Of a stretch of DNA of 64,000 bases, positions 27,384-36,764 are shown one piece after another. Source of the stretch: Thiobacter sp. AK1 (GTDB lineage: Bacteria > Pseudomonadota > Gammaproteobacteria > Burkholderiales > Thiobacteraceae); assembly GCF_039822265.1 (NCBI RefSeq), contig NZ_JBAJEX010000003.1:62001-126000 (forward strand). The letters are read 5' to 3'. The first letter of the stretch is position 1. Every line of letters begins with the position of its first letter. Both the position numbers and the translations under genes were made by a program. The notes under the pieces were generated by a model that was not told where the DNA came from, ran no database searches, and saw nothing but the letters and a program-made list of their open reading frames with translations.

Positions 27384-28289
27384 ATGGCCTGGCAAATCCT
27401 GAAGATACATACCGACGCAGCAAGCGCCGAGCGTCTGTCCGACGCCCTGCTGGAGCGGGGGGCGCTCTCCGCGGGCATCGAGGATGCCCATGCCGGCACG
27501 GCAGCCGAGCAGGCCTTGTTTGGCGAGCCCGAAGGCCAGCCTGGTGGACAAAGCCCGCCTAGCCTGTGGCAGGACAGCTTGGTCACCGCCCTGTTTCCCC
27601 CTCAGGTGGACGTAGGCTCGGCGCTCGCCGCCGCGGCGCAAGCCGCTGGCTTGCCCACGCCGGCTTGCGAGGTGGAAGCGTTGCCGGAACAGGATTGGGT
27701 GCGCCTCACCCAGTCCCAGTTCGAGCCCATTTCCATCTCGCCGCGTCTGTGGATCGTTCCCAGCTGGCATCGAGCCCCCGATCCTGCCGCCATCAATCTG
27801 GTGCTCGACCCGGGCCTCGCCTTCGGCACCGGCAGTCATCCCACCACCCGCCTGTGCCTCGAGTGGCTCGACGAAGCGCTCACACCTGGCGCGTCGGTGC
27901 TGGATTACGGCTGTGGTTCAGGCATCCTGGCCATCGCCGCCAAGAAGCTGGGAGCGGGCGAGGTGGCCGGGGTGGACATCGATCCCCAGGCGGTGGCGGC
28001 TGCACGCGAGAATGCCGCAGCAAACGGCGTGGCCATCGCCTTCGCTTTGCCCGGTGAGCTGTCTGGGGCACAATACGACGTCGTGCTGGCCAACATTCTC
28101 GCCAACCCCCTGCGCCTGCTCGCGCCCGCCCTGGCCGCTGCGGTGCGCCCGGGTGGAACGATCGTGCTATCGGGCCTGCTTGCCCAACAGGCGGAGGAGA
28201 TGAACGCCCTGTACGCCCAGTGGTTCGCCATGGCACCGCCCGTTTACCAAGAAGGCTGGGCGCGCTTAACCGGCGTGCGCCGACCATGA
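27384..28289 (+). CDS. prmA: Ribosomal protein L11 methyltransferase
   Basis: This 301-residue protein has a short N-terminal substrate-recognition domain and a SAM-dependent methylase domain with LDPGLAFGTGSHPTTRLCLEWL, VLDYGCGSGILAIAA, GVDIDPQAV and the NILANPL catalytic region. PrmA trimethylates L11 at three positions. Its TGA overlaps the ATG of the next gene (ATGA). accC-prmA is a common betaproteobacterial neighbourhood. Confidence 0.95.
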   Translation: MAWQILKIHTDAASAERLSDALLERGALSAGIEDAHAGTAAEQALFGEPEGQPGGQSPPSLWQDSLVTALFPPQVDVGSALAAAAQAAGLPTPACEVEALPEQDWVRLTQSQFEPISISPRLWIVPSWHRAPDPAAINLVLDPGLAFGTGSHPTTRLCLEWLDEALTPGASVLDYGCGSGILAIAAKKLGAGEVAGVDIDPQAVAAARENAAANGVAIAFALPGELSGAQYDVVLANILANPLRLLAPALAAAVRPGGTIVLSGLLAQQAEEMNALYAQWFAMAPPVYQEGWARLTGVRRP

Positions 28290-29221
28290 GCATGCAGACC
28301 ACCTGCCCCTCCTGCCAGACCGTCTTCCGGGTCACCACGGAACAGCTGGACATGCGTGCGGGCAAGGTGCGCTGCGGCAAATGCGCCTTCGTCTTCAACG
28401 CCTTCGACACGCTGGTCACGCCCATCGAGACGGTGAGCTTGATGGCGCCTTCCGACGGAGCGCCCGCCAGCGAGCACATCACCCTAAAGCCTGCCCCCCT
28501 CAGCGTGGCCGAGCCCCTGACCGCCTCTTTCCCCCTGCCCACGGACGAACAGATCGAACGGGAAACGGAGGAGATCAACCGCAGCATCGCCGAGACGGAC
28601 CAGTTGGAAAGCCTGCGGCCCCGGGAGGATCGCGGGAGGAAGCGCGCCCGGCCGCGTCTGGAGATCACGCCCGAGCTAAAGGAAAAGCTGGAGAATCTGC
28701 AGGAGGAACTCACCCTCCAGGAAAAGCGCGCGCGCCGGCGTCGCCTCGCCTGGGCGGCCGGCTCGCTTTTGCTGGCGGTCGTCGCGCTGCTAGAGGTTGC
28801 CTATTTCCAGCGCGTCTGGCTTGCGTCCCGCTATCCCCAGATACGCCCGGCCTTGGAATTCATGTGTGGACTCGCCCGCTGCAAGATCGGACTGCCCGCG
28901 GAAGCCGAGAAGATACGTCTGGAGTCTTCGGAGCTAAAGGCCGATGCCGAGCGGCCCCAGGGCGTGCTGCTCACGGCGACGCTGCGCAACCTCGCGCCCT
29001 GGCCCATGGCCTACCCCCATCTGGAACTCACCCTCACCGACAGCAACAGTCGGCCGGTGGCGCGACGCCATTTCGGCCCGAGGGACTACCTGCCCACAGG
29101 GGTCCAACTGCAACAGGGCATGCCCCCCAACGAGGAAGTGACGGTGAAGCTATCCCTGGAAGTGGTAGGCGTGGATGCTACCGGCTACAAGCTTTTCGTG
29201 TACTACCCGCAGGGCGGCTGA
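28286..29221 (+). CDS. Zinc-ribbon, DUF3426-type membrane protein
   Basis: This 311-residue protein begins with an MJ0042-type zinc ribbon (Cys7, Cys10, Cys30, Cys33, in TTCPSCQTVF and VRCGKCAFVFNAFDTL). A charged linker follows, with LKEKLENLQEELTLQEKRARRRR before one membrane helix (about 173-194). The C-terminal domain (about 200-311) looks like a DUF3426 domain, with ATLRNLAPWPMAYP and LELTLTDS and a late-competence-like beta pattern. It sits coupled to prmA, as in many betaproteobacteria. Function is unknown; the orientation would place the zinc ribbon in the cytosol and the C-terminal domain in the periplasm. Confidence 0.8.
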   Translation: MSMQTTCPSCQTVFRVTTEQLDMRAGKVRCGKCAFVFNAFDTLVTPIETVSLMAPSDGAPASEHITLKPAPLSVAEPLTASFPLPTDEQIERETEEINRSIAETDQLESLRPREDRGRKRARPRLEITPELKEKLENLQEELTLQEKRARRRRLAWAAGSLLLAVVALLEVAYFQRVWLASRYPQIRPALEFMCGLARCKIGLPAEAEKIRLESSELKADAERPQGVLLTATLRNLAPWPMAYPHLELTLTDSNSRPVARRHFGPRDYLPTGVQLQQGMPPNEEVTVKLSLEVVGVDATGYKLFVYYPQGG

Positions 29222-29277
29222 CCACGATTGATCGGCATCCCGGAAACGGAAATCCGGGTACGGCCATGGGCGGCTTT

Positions 29278-29304
29278 CTGCGTTCCCGCGTGCGGGGGAC
29301 GCAG
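29278..29304. terminator. Hairpin in convergent gap, possible terminator
   Basis: CTGCGT-t-CCCG-CGTG-CGGG-gg-ACGCAG forms a two-part stem of ten pairs with a four-base loop. It lies between two convergent genes (ending at 29221 and 29338). No U tract follows on either strand, so a classical intrinsic terminator is not certain. Confidence 0.4.
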
Positions 29305-29337
29305 ACATTCGTCACGCCTTGACGCATTCCGGGCTAG

Positions 29338-31113
29338 TCACTGGATCTCGCCCATGGCGGCGACCTGGGTTGCGTACCAGAACACGCCCTGGTCCAGAAT
29401 CTCATAGCCCACGTTGAGCGCCCGCAGCGCACGCGTGCGCAGGGGCTTGCCGCCCAGGCGCCAGCTTGTGCGGATGAGCACGGCAGCAGGCGCGGGCGTG
29501 GCACCATCGGGCACGATGCGCTGATAATAGGGGCGCGCCAGGAGCGGCTGGGTATCCAAGGTCCAGCCGTGGGGACCATGGAACAGGTCCCAGGCGCGCG
29601 TCACGAGGGTGCGCGCCCGTTCCCGGTCACCCAGGCTTTCGTCTAGCAGCGCGTAGGCCAGCAGCCCCTCGGCCACATAGGCATAGTCCTCCAAATCCGC
29701 CGGCCCCAGGACCTGGCCGCTGGCAATGCCCTTGCGGAGGCCCTGATCCGTCATCAAGCGTTGCACCAGAAAATCCCGCACCGCCCGTGCCGCTGGCCGA
29801 TAACGGGGTTCGTCCTGGGCGGCGCGCGCAAGCGCGGCAAGCGCCAGGCCGTTGAGCCCCGCCAACAGTTTCTCGTCGCGTAAGAGTCCGCGCCGTGCGC
29901 GCTCCGCCTTGAGGCGCGCATGGATGGCCCTAAGCCGCGCGGTTTCCGCGGCCGTGGGGACGATGCGCGCCATGGGCAGATAACCGAGCTCGAAGGATGG
30001 CGGCTCGCCAAGCCCCCAGATGCGCTCGACCAGGCTGTAATCCGCAGCATCGAGTAGCCGCGCCAGTTCCGCCTTGTCCCAGAGATAGACACCGCCTTCG
30101 CGCCCTGCCTCGTCCACCGCCGAGGTGCTGGTCACGAAACCACCGGAGACATCACGCAAGTTTTCCAGCATGAAGTCCAAGGTCTCATAAGCGATGTCTC
30201 GGTATTCGGGGCGGGCTAGCAGGCGCGATGCGTCCAAATATACGGCTGCCAGCTGGGCGTTGTCGTAGAGCATTTTCTCGAAGTGGGGCGTGTGCCAGTC
30301 CGGATCCACGGTGTAGCGGAAGAAGCCGCCTGCCACGTGGTCACGCAGACCTAGCCGCGCCATCTGGTCCAAGCTGAGACGCAGGAATTCCGCCAGTCTG
30401 GGATTGGGCTTGCGGCCCTCGATGGCGAGCAGCGCAGCGAGCTGGGGTGCATGGGGAAACTTGCTCACCTTGCCGAAGCCGCCCTGGAGGACATCGGCGT
30501 GGGCGAGGGCTTCCTCGACGAGACGCTGCTGGTAGAGCACGCCGATGGCAGGGGCGAAGCGCGCCTCCACCGTCAGGGGCGGCGGTGGCGGCAGTGCCGC
30601 TTCCCGCGCCAGCCGCGCAAGCTGCGGCCCTTCCTCGTCCCAGCGCGCGGCCAGGCGCTGCACGGCTTGCAGAAATTCCGCTGGCGGCGCATAAAGCAGC
30701 GCGAATAGGGGGTAGCCCTCGGGCGTGATGAAGACGTTCAACGGCCAGCCAGACTGGCCGCGAGTGGCCTCGGCAAAGGCCTGTAGCTGTGCGTCCAGCG
30801 CAGGATCGAGTTCCCGGTCCACCTTGACCGGAATGAAATGGGCATTGAGGAAGGCAGCGATCTCGGGATCGCGGTAGCTCTCCTTTTGCATCACATGGCA
30901 CCAATGACAGGAGAAATAGCCCAGGGAGACGAACAAGAGCTTGTTCTCGCGGCGCGCCCGCGCCACGGTTTCGGCATTCCATTCCTGCCAGGCCGTGGGG
31001 TCGGTGCCATGCAGGGCGAGATAGGGCGAGGGATGATGCCGCAGCCGGTTGGCCAGGGGTTCGGCCTGCAATGCTGGCGCGAAGAGCAGAAGAACGAGAA
31101 GAAGGGTGCGCAT
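29338..31113 (-). CDS. DUF255/thioredoxin-domain protein (YyaL/SSP411-like), exported
   Basis: From ATG 31113 this is a 591-residue protein. A signal peptide (RTLLLVLLLFAPALQA) is followed by a thioredoxin-like DUF255 domain with GYFSCHWCHVM (Cys69, Cys72) and QSGWPLNVF, then an alpha/alpha-barrel of glycosidase-like helices (about 250-560), with VAGGFFRYTVDPDWHTPHFEKML and GLNGLALAALARAA. The family is widespread (YyaL; human spermatogenesis-associated 20) but of unknown activity. Most family members are cytosolic, so the apparent signal peptide is notable. It follows tatC by 40 bases in the same direction. A longer in-frame start at 31200 would overlap tatC and is rejected. Confidence 0.85.
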   Translation of the reverse strand: MRTLLLVLLLFAPALQAEPLANRLRHHPSPYLALHGTDPTAWQEWNAETVARARRENKLLFVSLGYFSCHWCHVMQKESYRDPEIAAFLNAHFIPVKVDRELDPALDAQLQAFAEATRGQSGWPLNVFITPEGYPLFALLYAPPAEFLQAVQRLAARWDEEGPQLARLAREAALPPPPPLTVEARFAPAIGVLYQQRLVEEALAHADVLQGGFGKVSKFPHAPQLAALLAIEGRKPNPRLAEFLRLSLDQMARLGLRDHVAGGFFRYTVDPDWHTPHFEKMLYDNAQLAAVYLDASRLLARPEYRDIAYETLDFMLENLRDVSGGFVTSTSAVDEAGREGGVYLWDKAELARLLDAADYSLVERIWGLGEPPSFELGYLPMARIVPTAAETARLRAIHARLKAERARRGLLRDEKLLAGLNGLALAALARAAQDEPRYRPAARAVRDFLVQRLMTDQGLRKGIASGQVLGPADLEDYAYVAEGLLAYALLDESLGDRERARTLVTRAWDLFHGPHGWTLDTQPLLARPYYQRIVPDGATPAPAAVLIRTSWRLGGKPLRTRALRALNVGYEILDQGVFWYATQVAAMGEIQ

Positions 31114-31153
31114 GGGGGCTTCCGCTATACGGGAGGCGAGTGTCTTTGCGGCA

Positions 31154-31960
31154 TTAGGAGCCGCGCTTTTGTTCTGTCTCGATGCGATCCAACTCGGCAT
31201 CCAGTTCCGACTCGGAAAGCGGCCGATAGGGCGTCTCCTCGGGACGGGCGCGGCTCACCAGCCGCGCCAGGAGGATTCCCACCTCGTACAAAAGCCACAG
31301 GGGCACGGCCAGCATGAACTGGGACACCACATCCGGCGGCGTGAAGATGGCGCCCACCACGAAGGCCCCGACGATGATATAGGGACGGATCTTGCGCAGT
31401 TTCTCCACGCTCACCAGGTCCACCTTCACCAACAAGACCACCGCCACCGGTACCTCGAAGGTGATGCCGAAGGCGATGAATAGGGTGATAACGAAATCGA
31501 GATATTTGCCGATGTCGGTCATCACTGCCACGCCTTCCGGCGCCACATGGGTGATGAAGCCGAACACCACGGGAAACACCAGGAAATACGCAAAGGCCAT
31601 GCCCACAAAGAAAAGCAGCACGCTCGAAACCAGAAGGGGTAGGGCGAAGCGCTTTTCATGGGCATACAAGCCGGGGGCGACGAAGGCCCAGATCTGGTAC
31701 AGGATATAGGGCAGGGCAATGAGAAAAGCCGCCAGCGCGGTCACTTTCATGGGGACGAAAAAGGGTGTGGTGACCTCGGTGGCAATCATTTGTCCCCCCT
31801 TGGGCAGACTGGCGAGCAGGGGCTTGGCCAGCAGGGTGTAGAGAGTGTTCGCCCCGGGGTAGATGAACAAAATGATGAAGACCACCACCACCGCCGCCAC
31901 CATGCGCAACAGCCGGTCGCGCAGCTCGAGGAGGTGTGAGATGAAGGTCTGTTCGCTCAT
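31154..31960 (-). CDS. tatC: Sec-independent protein translocase TatC
   Basis: This 268-residue protein has six membrane helices and the TatC hallmarks: HLLELRDRLLRM at the N-terminus (substrate twin-arginine binding), FFVPMKVTALAAFLIALPYILYQ, and FVAPGLYAHEKRF. It is the receptor of folded twin-arginine substrates. Its ATG overlaps the stop of tatB by four bases. A charged C-terminal tail (ELDAELDRIETEQKRGS) is somewhat longer than in E. coli TatC. Confidence 0.97.
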   Translation of the reverse strand: MSEQTFISHLLELRDRLLRMVAAVVVVFIILFIYPGANTLYTLLAKPLLASLPKGGQMIATEVTTPFFVPMKVTALAAFLIALPYILYQIWAFVAPGLYAHEKRFALPLLVSSVLLFFVGMAFAYFLVFPVVFGFITHVAPEGVAVMTDIGKYLDFVITLFIAFGITFEVPVAVVLLVKVDLVSVEKLRKIRPYIIVGAFVVGAIFTPPDVVSQFMLAVPLWLLYEVGILLARLVSRARPEETPYRPLSESELDAELDRIETEQKRGS

Positions 31961-32418
31961 GGCGCGGGGTTGTGCGGCGGGATATGCTGCGCGGGCGGCT
32001 CGCTCAGAGGCGGCAGCGGCAGCTCCAGCTGGGGCGAGGGCTCGGCAGGCGGCGCAGCGGCCTCATCCGGCGCGGAGCGCGTGACTTCCACCGGTCTGGG
32101 TTCTTCGACGAACTCCAGGGAACCCACGGATTCCGGAACCGATTTGAGAATCTGCCCGGTCTCGCCCACTTGCTCATGCAGCGCCTGTTCCACGCCGGTC
32201 ACCGCATCCTTCGCCTCCTGCAGGCTGGCGGAGAGTTTCATGATCTCCTCATTGTGCATCTCACGCTTGATCTCGGCCTTCACGTCCGAGACATAGCGCT
32301 GGAAGCGGCCGAGCAGATGCCCTGCGGTGCGGGCGACCTTGGGCAGGCGCTCCGGCCCCAGCACGATGAGAGCCACCACGCCGATCACCAGCAGCTCGGA
32401 AAAGCCGATGTCGAACAT
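31957..32418 (-). CDS. tatB: Sec-independent protein translocase TatB
   Basis: This 153-residue protein has the TatB start (MFDIGFSELLVIGVVALIVLGPERLPK, described here by its MFDIGFSELL and GPERLP elements), with a single N-terminal membrane helix, an amphipathic helix and an acidic/proline-rich tail. It forms the receptor complex with TatC. The gene follows tatA by 70 bases and overlaps tatC by four. Confidence 0.96.
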   Translation of the reverse strand: MFDIGFSELLVIGVVALIVLGPERLPKVARTAGHLLGRFQRYVSDVKAEIKREMHNEEIMKLSASLQEAKDAVTGVEQALHEQVGETGQILKSVPESVGSLEFVEEPRPVEVTRSAPDEAAAPPAEPSPQLELPLPPLSEPPAQHIPPHNPAP

Positions 32419-32488
32419 GTTCAGCCGTCCGGCTTCAGCCCAGCCATTGAGCCCGAGCCGTCACTTTGGGGGGACGCGCAGCAAGCAT

Positions 32489-32710
32489 TCAACCATGGGT
32501 CTTGTCCTTGACCTCACCCTCCACCGTGGTGCCCGTGGGTTTGGCCTCCACCTGCTTGGGCGCCTCGGCCGCGCCTTCTTTCATGGCATCCTTGAAGCCT
32601 TTCACCGCGCCACCCAGGTCGCTGCCCAGATTGCGCAGCTTCTTGGTGCCGAACACGAGCAGGACGATGGCCAGAACGATGAGCCAGTGCCAGATACTGA
32701 AAGAACCCAT
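32489..32710 (-). CDS. tatA: Sec-independent protein translocase TatA
   Basis: This 73-residue protein has the TatA pattern [21 protein letters not shown], then [21 protein letters not shown], an amphipathic helix with the conserved [10 protein letters not shown] hinge. It oligomerises to form the Tat translocation element. The ATG at 32710 is chosen because GGAGGA lies directly upstream and the helix starts at once; the longer frame from 32761 would run into hinT. It follows hinT by 19 bases, a common hinT-tatA arrangement in betaproteobacteria. Confidence 0.96.
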   Translation of the reverse strand: MGSFSIWHWLIVLAIVLLVFGTKKLRNLGSDLGGAVKGFKDAMKEGAAEAPKQVEAKPTGTTVEGEVKDKTHG

Positions 32711-32729
32711 GTTTCGCTCCTCCGGAAAA

Positions 32730-33068
32730 TCAGATTTTTGGAATACGCTCGCCGCCACCAAACACGTGCAGATGCAGATGAAAGATTTCCTGCCCGCCGC
32801 CGCGACCGGTGTTGATCATGGTGCGGAAACCCTCGGTGAGCCCATGTTCCCGCGCCAGGCGCGGCGCCAACAACAAGAGCTTGCCCAACAGCGCCTGGTG
32901 CGCCGGCCCGCAATCGGCCAAGCTCGCCACGTGGGCCTTGGGAATCAGAAGCAAATGCACCGGCGCGATGGGATGGATGTCATGGAACACCAGTACATCC
33001 TCGTCCTCATAGGCCTTGCGGCTGGGCAGCTCGCCCCGCACGATCTTGCAGAAAATGCAGTCTTCCAT
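32730..33068 (-). CDS. hinT: HIT-family nucleotide hydrolase HinT
   Basis: This 112-residue protein has the N-terminal zinc-type [13 protein letters not shown], the [14 protein letters not shown] strand and the histidine triad HLHLHVF near the C-terminus. HinT hydrolyses purine nucleoside phosphoramidates. It lies 19 bases after hisE and 19 before tatA, so it is part of the his-tat transcript. The ATG at 33068 is preferred because CIFCKI begins three codons later, as in known HinT. Confidence 0.95.
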   Translation of the reverse strand: MEDCIFCKIVRGELPSRKAYEDEDVLVFHDIHPIAPVHLLLIPKAHVASLADCGPAHQALLGKLLLLAPRLAREHGLTEGFRTMINTGRGGGQEIFHLHLHVFGGGERIPKI

Positions 33069-33087
33069 TTCGCCCCTCTCACACCGG

Positions 33088-33408
33088 TCATGATTCCCGG
33101 CGCGAGGCCTTCTCCACGATACCGGAGACACCTTCACGCCGAGCGAGTTCTGCCAGCACGTCACGCGGCCCCAAGCCTTGGCTTGCCAGAAGCACCAAGG
33201 TGTGAAACCACAGATCGGCCACCTCGTACACCAGTTGCCCGCGCTCACCCCCCTTGGCAGCGATGAGGGTTTCCGCCGCCTCTTCGCCCACCTTCTTGAG
33301 GATGGCATCGAGTCCCTGGGCATACAGCCGCGCCACGTAGGAAGTCTCGGGATTGGCGCCCTTGCGCGCCTCCAGGGTGGCGGCGAGCTTGTCTAGGATG
33401 TCGTTCAT
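33088..33408 (-). CDS. hisE: Phosphoribosyl-ATP pyrophosphatase
   Basis: This 106-residue all-alpha MazG-like protein has [24 protein letters not shown] and the metal-binding E-x-x-D pattern in [15 protein letters not shown]. It performs the second step of histidine synthesis, turning PR-ATP into PR-AMP. As in most betaproteobacteria, it is separate from hisI. It lies 10 bases after hisI. Confidence 0.95.
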   Translation of the reverse strand: MNDILDKLAATLEARKGANPETSYVARLYAQGLDAILKKVGEEAAETLIAAKGGERGQLVYEVADLWFHTLVLLASQGLGPRDVLAELARREGVSGIVEKASRRES

Positions 33409-33418
33409 GGCTGGCGGC

Positions 33419-33805
33419 TCATTTGCGGTAAATCAGCGCCGGGTCCTTGAGGACAGGCTCCACGTCCACCCAGCGGTCGCCGTCCAGTCGCCGGTAGAAG
33501 CAACTTTCGCGGCCGGTATGGCAGGCAATGCCACCCACCTGCTCCACGGTGAGAAGAATCACGTCGCCATCGCAGTCCAGACGGATTTCCTTCACCTTCT
33601 GCACGTGGCCTGACTCCTCGCCCTTGTGCCAGAAACGGCCGCGGGAGCGGGACCAGTACACCGCCTCGCCAGTAGCGGCGGTCCTGGTCAGGGCCTCCCG
33701 ATTCATCCAGGCCACCATGAGCACCCGACCGCTGGCTGCTTCCTGGGCGATCACCGGCACCAGGCCATCTTCGCTGAAGCGTACTTCGTCAAGCCAATCT
33801 GCCAT
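33419..33805 (-). CDS. hisI: Phosphoribosyl-AMP cyclohydrolase
   Basis: This 128-residue enzyme performs the third histidine step. It has [32 protein letters not shown] and the metal-site DCDGD plus the cysteines in [15 protein letters not shown]. The form is the free-standing HisI without a fused HisE. It lies 45 bases after hisF. Confidence 0.96.
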   Translation of the reverse strand: MADWLDEVRFSEDGLVPVIAQEAASGRVLMVAWMNREALTRTAATGEAVYWSRSRGRFWHKGEESGHVQKVKEIRLDCDGDVILLTVEQVGGIACHTGRESCFYRRLDGDRWVDVEPVLKDPALIYRK

Positions 33806-33850
33806 GGCGCCTTCCGGACAAAAAAGCCATTTTACACGTCTGGCGCACGC

Positions 33851-34612
33851 TCAGAGGCGCACTTCGATGCCATGGCGCGACAGGTATTCCTTGGCCTCAC
33901 GCACGGTGTATTCGCCGAAATGGAAGATGCTCGCGGCTAGCACCGCATCAGCATGACCCTCGAGAATGCCGGCCACCAGATGGTCGAGATTGCCCACGCC
34001 GCCGCTGGCGATCACCGGAATGTCCACGGCATCCGCCACCGCCCGCGTCAAGGCAAGGTCAAAGCCCTGCCGGGTGCCATCGCGATCCATGGAAGTGAGC
34101 AGGATCTCGCCCGCGCCCAGAGTTTCCACCCGGCGTGCCCAAGCCACGGCGTCGAGGCCGGCATTCTTGCGCCCACCATGGGTGAAGACTTGCCACTTGC
34201 CGGGTGCCGTCTCCTTGGCATCGATGGCCACCACGATGCACTGGTTGCCGAAACGCGCCGCGGCCTCCTCCACCAGTTGCGGGTTTTGCACGGCCGAGGT
34301 GTTCATGGATACCTTGTCGGCGCCCGCGTGCAGCAGGCGGCGCACGTCCTCGGCGGAACGCACACCGCCGCCCACCGTGAGGGGAATGAACACCTGCGAG
34401 GCCACCGCCTCGACCACTTGCAGGATGATGTCGCGCTCGTCGGAGCTGGCGGTGATATCGAGGAAGGTGAGCTCGTCCGCCCCTTGCTCGTCGTAGCGAC
34501 GGGCGATTTCCACGGGGTCGCCCGCGTCCTTGAGGTTGACGAAGTTCACCCCCTTCACCACGCGGCCGGCGGTCACGTCGAGACAGGGGATGATGCGTTT
34601 GGCCAGGGCCAT
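33851..34612 (-). CDS. hisF: Imidazole glycerol-phosphate synthase, cyclase subunit
   Basis: This 253-residue TIM barrel has [18 protein letters not shown], the catalytic Asp in the start strand and [10 protein letters not shown] with the second Asp. IASGGVGN and [14 protein letters not shown] close the barrel. With HisH it makes imidazole glycerol phosphate and AICAR. It follows hisA by 21 bases. Confidence 0.97.
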   Translation of the reverse strand: MALAKRIIPCLDVTAGRVVKGVNFVNLKDAGDPVEIARRYDEQGADELTFLDITASSDERDIILQVVEAVASQVFIPLTVGGGVRSAEDVRRLLHAGADKVSMNTSAVQNPQLVEEAAARFGNQCIVVAIDAKETAPGKWQVFTHGGRKNAGLDAVAWARRVETLGAGEILLTSMDRDGTRQGFDLALTRAVADAVDIPVIASGGVGNLDHLVAGILEGHADAVLAASIFHFGEYTVREAKEYLSRHGIEVRL

Positions 34613-34633
34613 GGCGTGGGCAGGCCGACCCTG

Positions 34634-35395
34634 CTAGCTCTTCTGCGCCGCGCGCTGGGCACCCAGCTCGTCGGCCAGCTTCTGCGCTGCCGCGAAATCC
34701 AGCGAACCTTGGTAGATGGCGCGGCCGGTGATGGCCCCCATGATGCCCTCGTCTTCCACCGCACACAAAGCGCGGATGTCGTCCAGATTGGTGATGCCGC
34801 CGCTGGCGATGACGGGAATGGAAAGCTCCCGCGCAAGCCGCACGGTGGCTTCGATGTTCACACCTGAGAGCATGCCGTCGCGGCCGATGTCGGTGTAGAT
34901 CACGGCCTCGACGCCATAGCCTTCGAATTTCCTGGCCAGGTCCACCACATCATGGCCCGTGACCTTGGACCAGCCGTCAACCGCCACCTTGCCGTCCTTG
35001 GCGTCCAGTCCCACCATGATATGGCCGGGGAAGGCATCGCAAGCCTCGTGCAAAAAGCCCGGGTTCTTCACCGCCGCAGTACCGATGATGACGTAGCTCA
35101 CGCCGTCGTCCAGGTAGCGCTCGATGGTGTCCAGGTCGCGGATACCGCCCCCGAGTTGCACCGGGATTTCCGTCCCCACCGCCTCGATGATGGCTTGGAT
35201 GGCCTTTTCATTCACGGGTTTGCCGGCGAAGGCACCGTTGAGGTCCACCAGATGCAGACGGCGTGCGCCTTGGGCCAGCCAATGGCGGGCCATGGCGGCG
35301 GGATCATCGGAGAACACGGTGGCTTGCTCCATGATACCCTGCTTGAGACGGACGCAATGTCCATCCTTGAGGTCGATGGCGGGAATGATCAGCAT
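34634..35395 (-). CDS. hisA: 1-(5-phosphoribosyl)-5-[(5-phosphoribosylamino)methylideneamino]imidazole-4-carboxamide isomerase
   Basis: This 253-residue TIM barrel is a paralogue of HisF. It has [15 protein letters not shown] at the N-terminus with the catalytic Asp, [31 protein letters not shown] with the second Asp and [12 protein letters not shown]. It catalyses the Amadori rearrangement of ProFAR. It follows hisH by 10 bases. Confidence 0.97.
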   Translation of the reverse strand: MLIIPAIDLKDGHCVRLKQGIMEQATVFSDDPAAMARHWLAQGARRLHLVDLNGAFAGKPVNEKAIQAIIEAVGTEIPVQLGGGIRDLDTIERYLDDGVSYVIIGTAAVKNPGFLHEACDAFPGHIMVGLDAKDGKVAVDGWSKVTGHDVVDLARKFEGYGVEAVIYTDIGRDGMLSGVNIEATVRLARELSIPVIASGGITNLDDIRALCAVEDEGIMGAITGRAIYQGSLDFAAAQKLADELGAQRAAQKS

Positions 35396-35405
35396 TGCAG
35401 AACTC

Positions 35406-36080
35406 TCACAGGCAGACCGATGGGGTACAGGCGGCGCCGGCGCCGCCGTCCCAAAGCACGAAATTGCCCAGCAGAGTCAGGCCAGCGGCCTGGCTCTTTT
35501 CCGGGTGGAATTGCACCGCGAACACGTTCTCCCGCGCCACGGCACTGGTGAAGGGAAAGGGATAGAGACTATATCCCGCCACCAGATCGGGGGTGGCCGG
35601 TTCGCAGTAATAGCTGTGCACGAAATAAAAGCGCGCGCCGTCGGCGATGCCGTTCCACAGGGGATGGGGCTGGACCTGGTACACCTGGTTCCAGCCCATG
35701 TGGGGCACCTTGAGCCTCTCGCCCTGCGCATCGTGCATGGCCTCGCCGGGAAACCGCAGCACCCGCCCCGGCAGGATGCCCAGGCCCGGGGTGTCGCCTT
35801 CCTCCGAATGTTCGAATAGCATCTGCATGCCCAGACAAATGCCGAGGAAGGGCTTGCTGCGCGCCACCTCAGCCACCAGTTCGCGCAAGCCCCGGGCATC
35901 GAGCTCGCGCAGGCAGTCGGCAGCATGCCCCACGCCCGGAAATACCACCCGCCCGGCGCGCCGGATCACATCGGGATCGCTGGTCACACTCACCCTCGCC
36001 CGCGGTGCCACGTGCTCCAGGGCCTTGGAGACCGAGCGCAGGTTGCCCATTCCATAGTCGATGACGGCAATGTCGGTCAT
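35406..36080 (-). CDS. hisH: Imidazole glycerol-phosphate synthase, glutamine amidotransferase subunit
   Basis: This 224-residue class-I amidotransferase has [17 protein letters not shown], the nucleophile elbow GICLGMQML (catalytic Cys) and the HFHPEKSQ-type motif reading [15 protein letters not shown] (catalytic His and Glu). It supplies ammonia to HisF. The ATG at 36080 matches the family N-terminus exactly. hisB lies 43 bases upstream. Confidence 0.96.
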   Translation of the reverse strand: MTDIAVIDYGMGNLRSVSKALEHVAPRARVSVTSDPDVIRRAGRVVFPGVGHAADCLRELDARGLRELVAEVARSKPFLGICLGMQMLFEHSEEGDTPGLGILPGRVLRFPGEAMHDAQGERLKVPHMGWNQVYQVQPHPLWNGIADGARFYFVHSYYCEPATPDLVAGYSLYPFPFTSAVARENVFAVQFHPEKSQAAGLTLLGNFVLWDGGAGAACTPSVCL

Positions 36081-36123
36081 GGTCAAACGGGGCCGGGAGC
36101 GACGTGTCACACGGGCAAATGGA

Positions 36124-36711
36124 TTACAAGCTTCCCTTGGTGGAAGGCATGATGCCGGCCGCCCTAAAGTCCCGTTCCACCGCCATGCGCAGCGCGCGCC
36201 CAAAGCCCTTGAACACACTCTCTGCCTGATGGTGCGCGTTGAGGCCACGCAGATTGTCCACGTGCAGGGTGAGCTGGGCGTGATTGACGAAACCCTGGAA
36301 GAATTCGCGGATCAGGTCCACGTCGAATTCCCCCACCCGTGGGCGCGTGAACTCCACCTGGAACACCAGGCCAGGCCGCCCCGAGAGATCCACCACCACC
36401 CGCGACAAGGCTTCGTCCAGGGGCGCGTAGGCATGGCCCATGCGGCGAATACCCTTCTTGTCGCCCACCGCCATGGCGAATACCTGACCGAGGGTGATGC
36501 CCACGTCCTCGACGGTATGGTGGGCATCAATGTGCAGATCGCCCTGCGCCGTTACCTCGATGTCGAACAGGCCATGCCGGGCCACCTGCTCGAGCATGTG
36601 ATCGAGAAAGGGCACACCGGTGGCGATGCGGGCCTGGCCGCTGCCATCGAGATTGATGCGGGCGGCGATGCGCGTTTCCAGGGTGTGGCGTTGGCTGGCA
36701 GCTTCGCGCAT
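36124..36711 (-). CDS. hisB: Imidazoleglycerol-phosphate dehydratase
   Basis: This 195-residue monofunctional HisB has two metal-binding repeats: [13 protein letters not shown] with [11 protein letters not shown], and a second [22 protein letters not shown] region. It lacks the N-terminal histidinol-phosphatase domain found in enterics, so that activity must be encoded elsewhere. The start at 36711 gives the family length; longer in-frame starts overlap the 3' end of hisC. The Shine-Dalgarno is weak. Confidence 0.95.
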   Translation of the reverse strand: MREAASQRHTLETRIAARINLDGSGQARIATGVPFLDHMLEQVARHGLFDIEVTAQGDLHIDAHHTVEDVGITLGQVFAMAVGDKKGIRRMGHAYAPLDEALSRVVVDLSGRPGLVFQVEFTRPRVGEFDVDLIREFFQGFVNHAQLTLHVDNLRGLNAHHQAESVFKGFGRALRMAVERDFRAAGIMPSTKGSL

Positions 36712-36764
36712 GGGGCATTCGATGTCGTGTGAAGCGCGGTTCATGGGGCAGGTGGAAGATCTGG

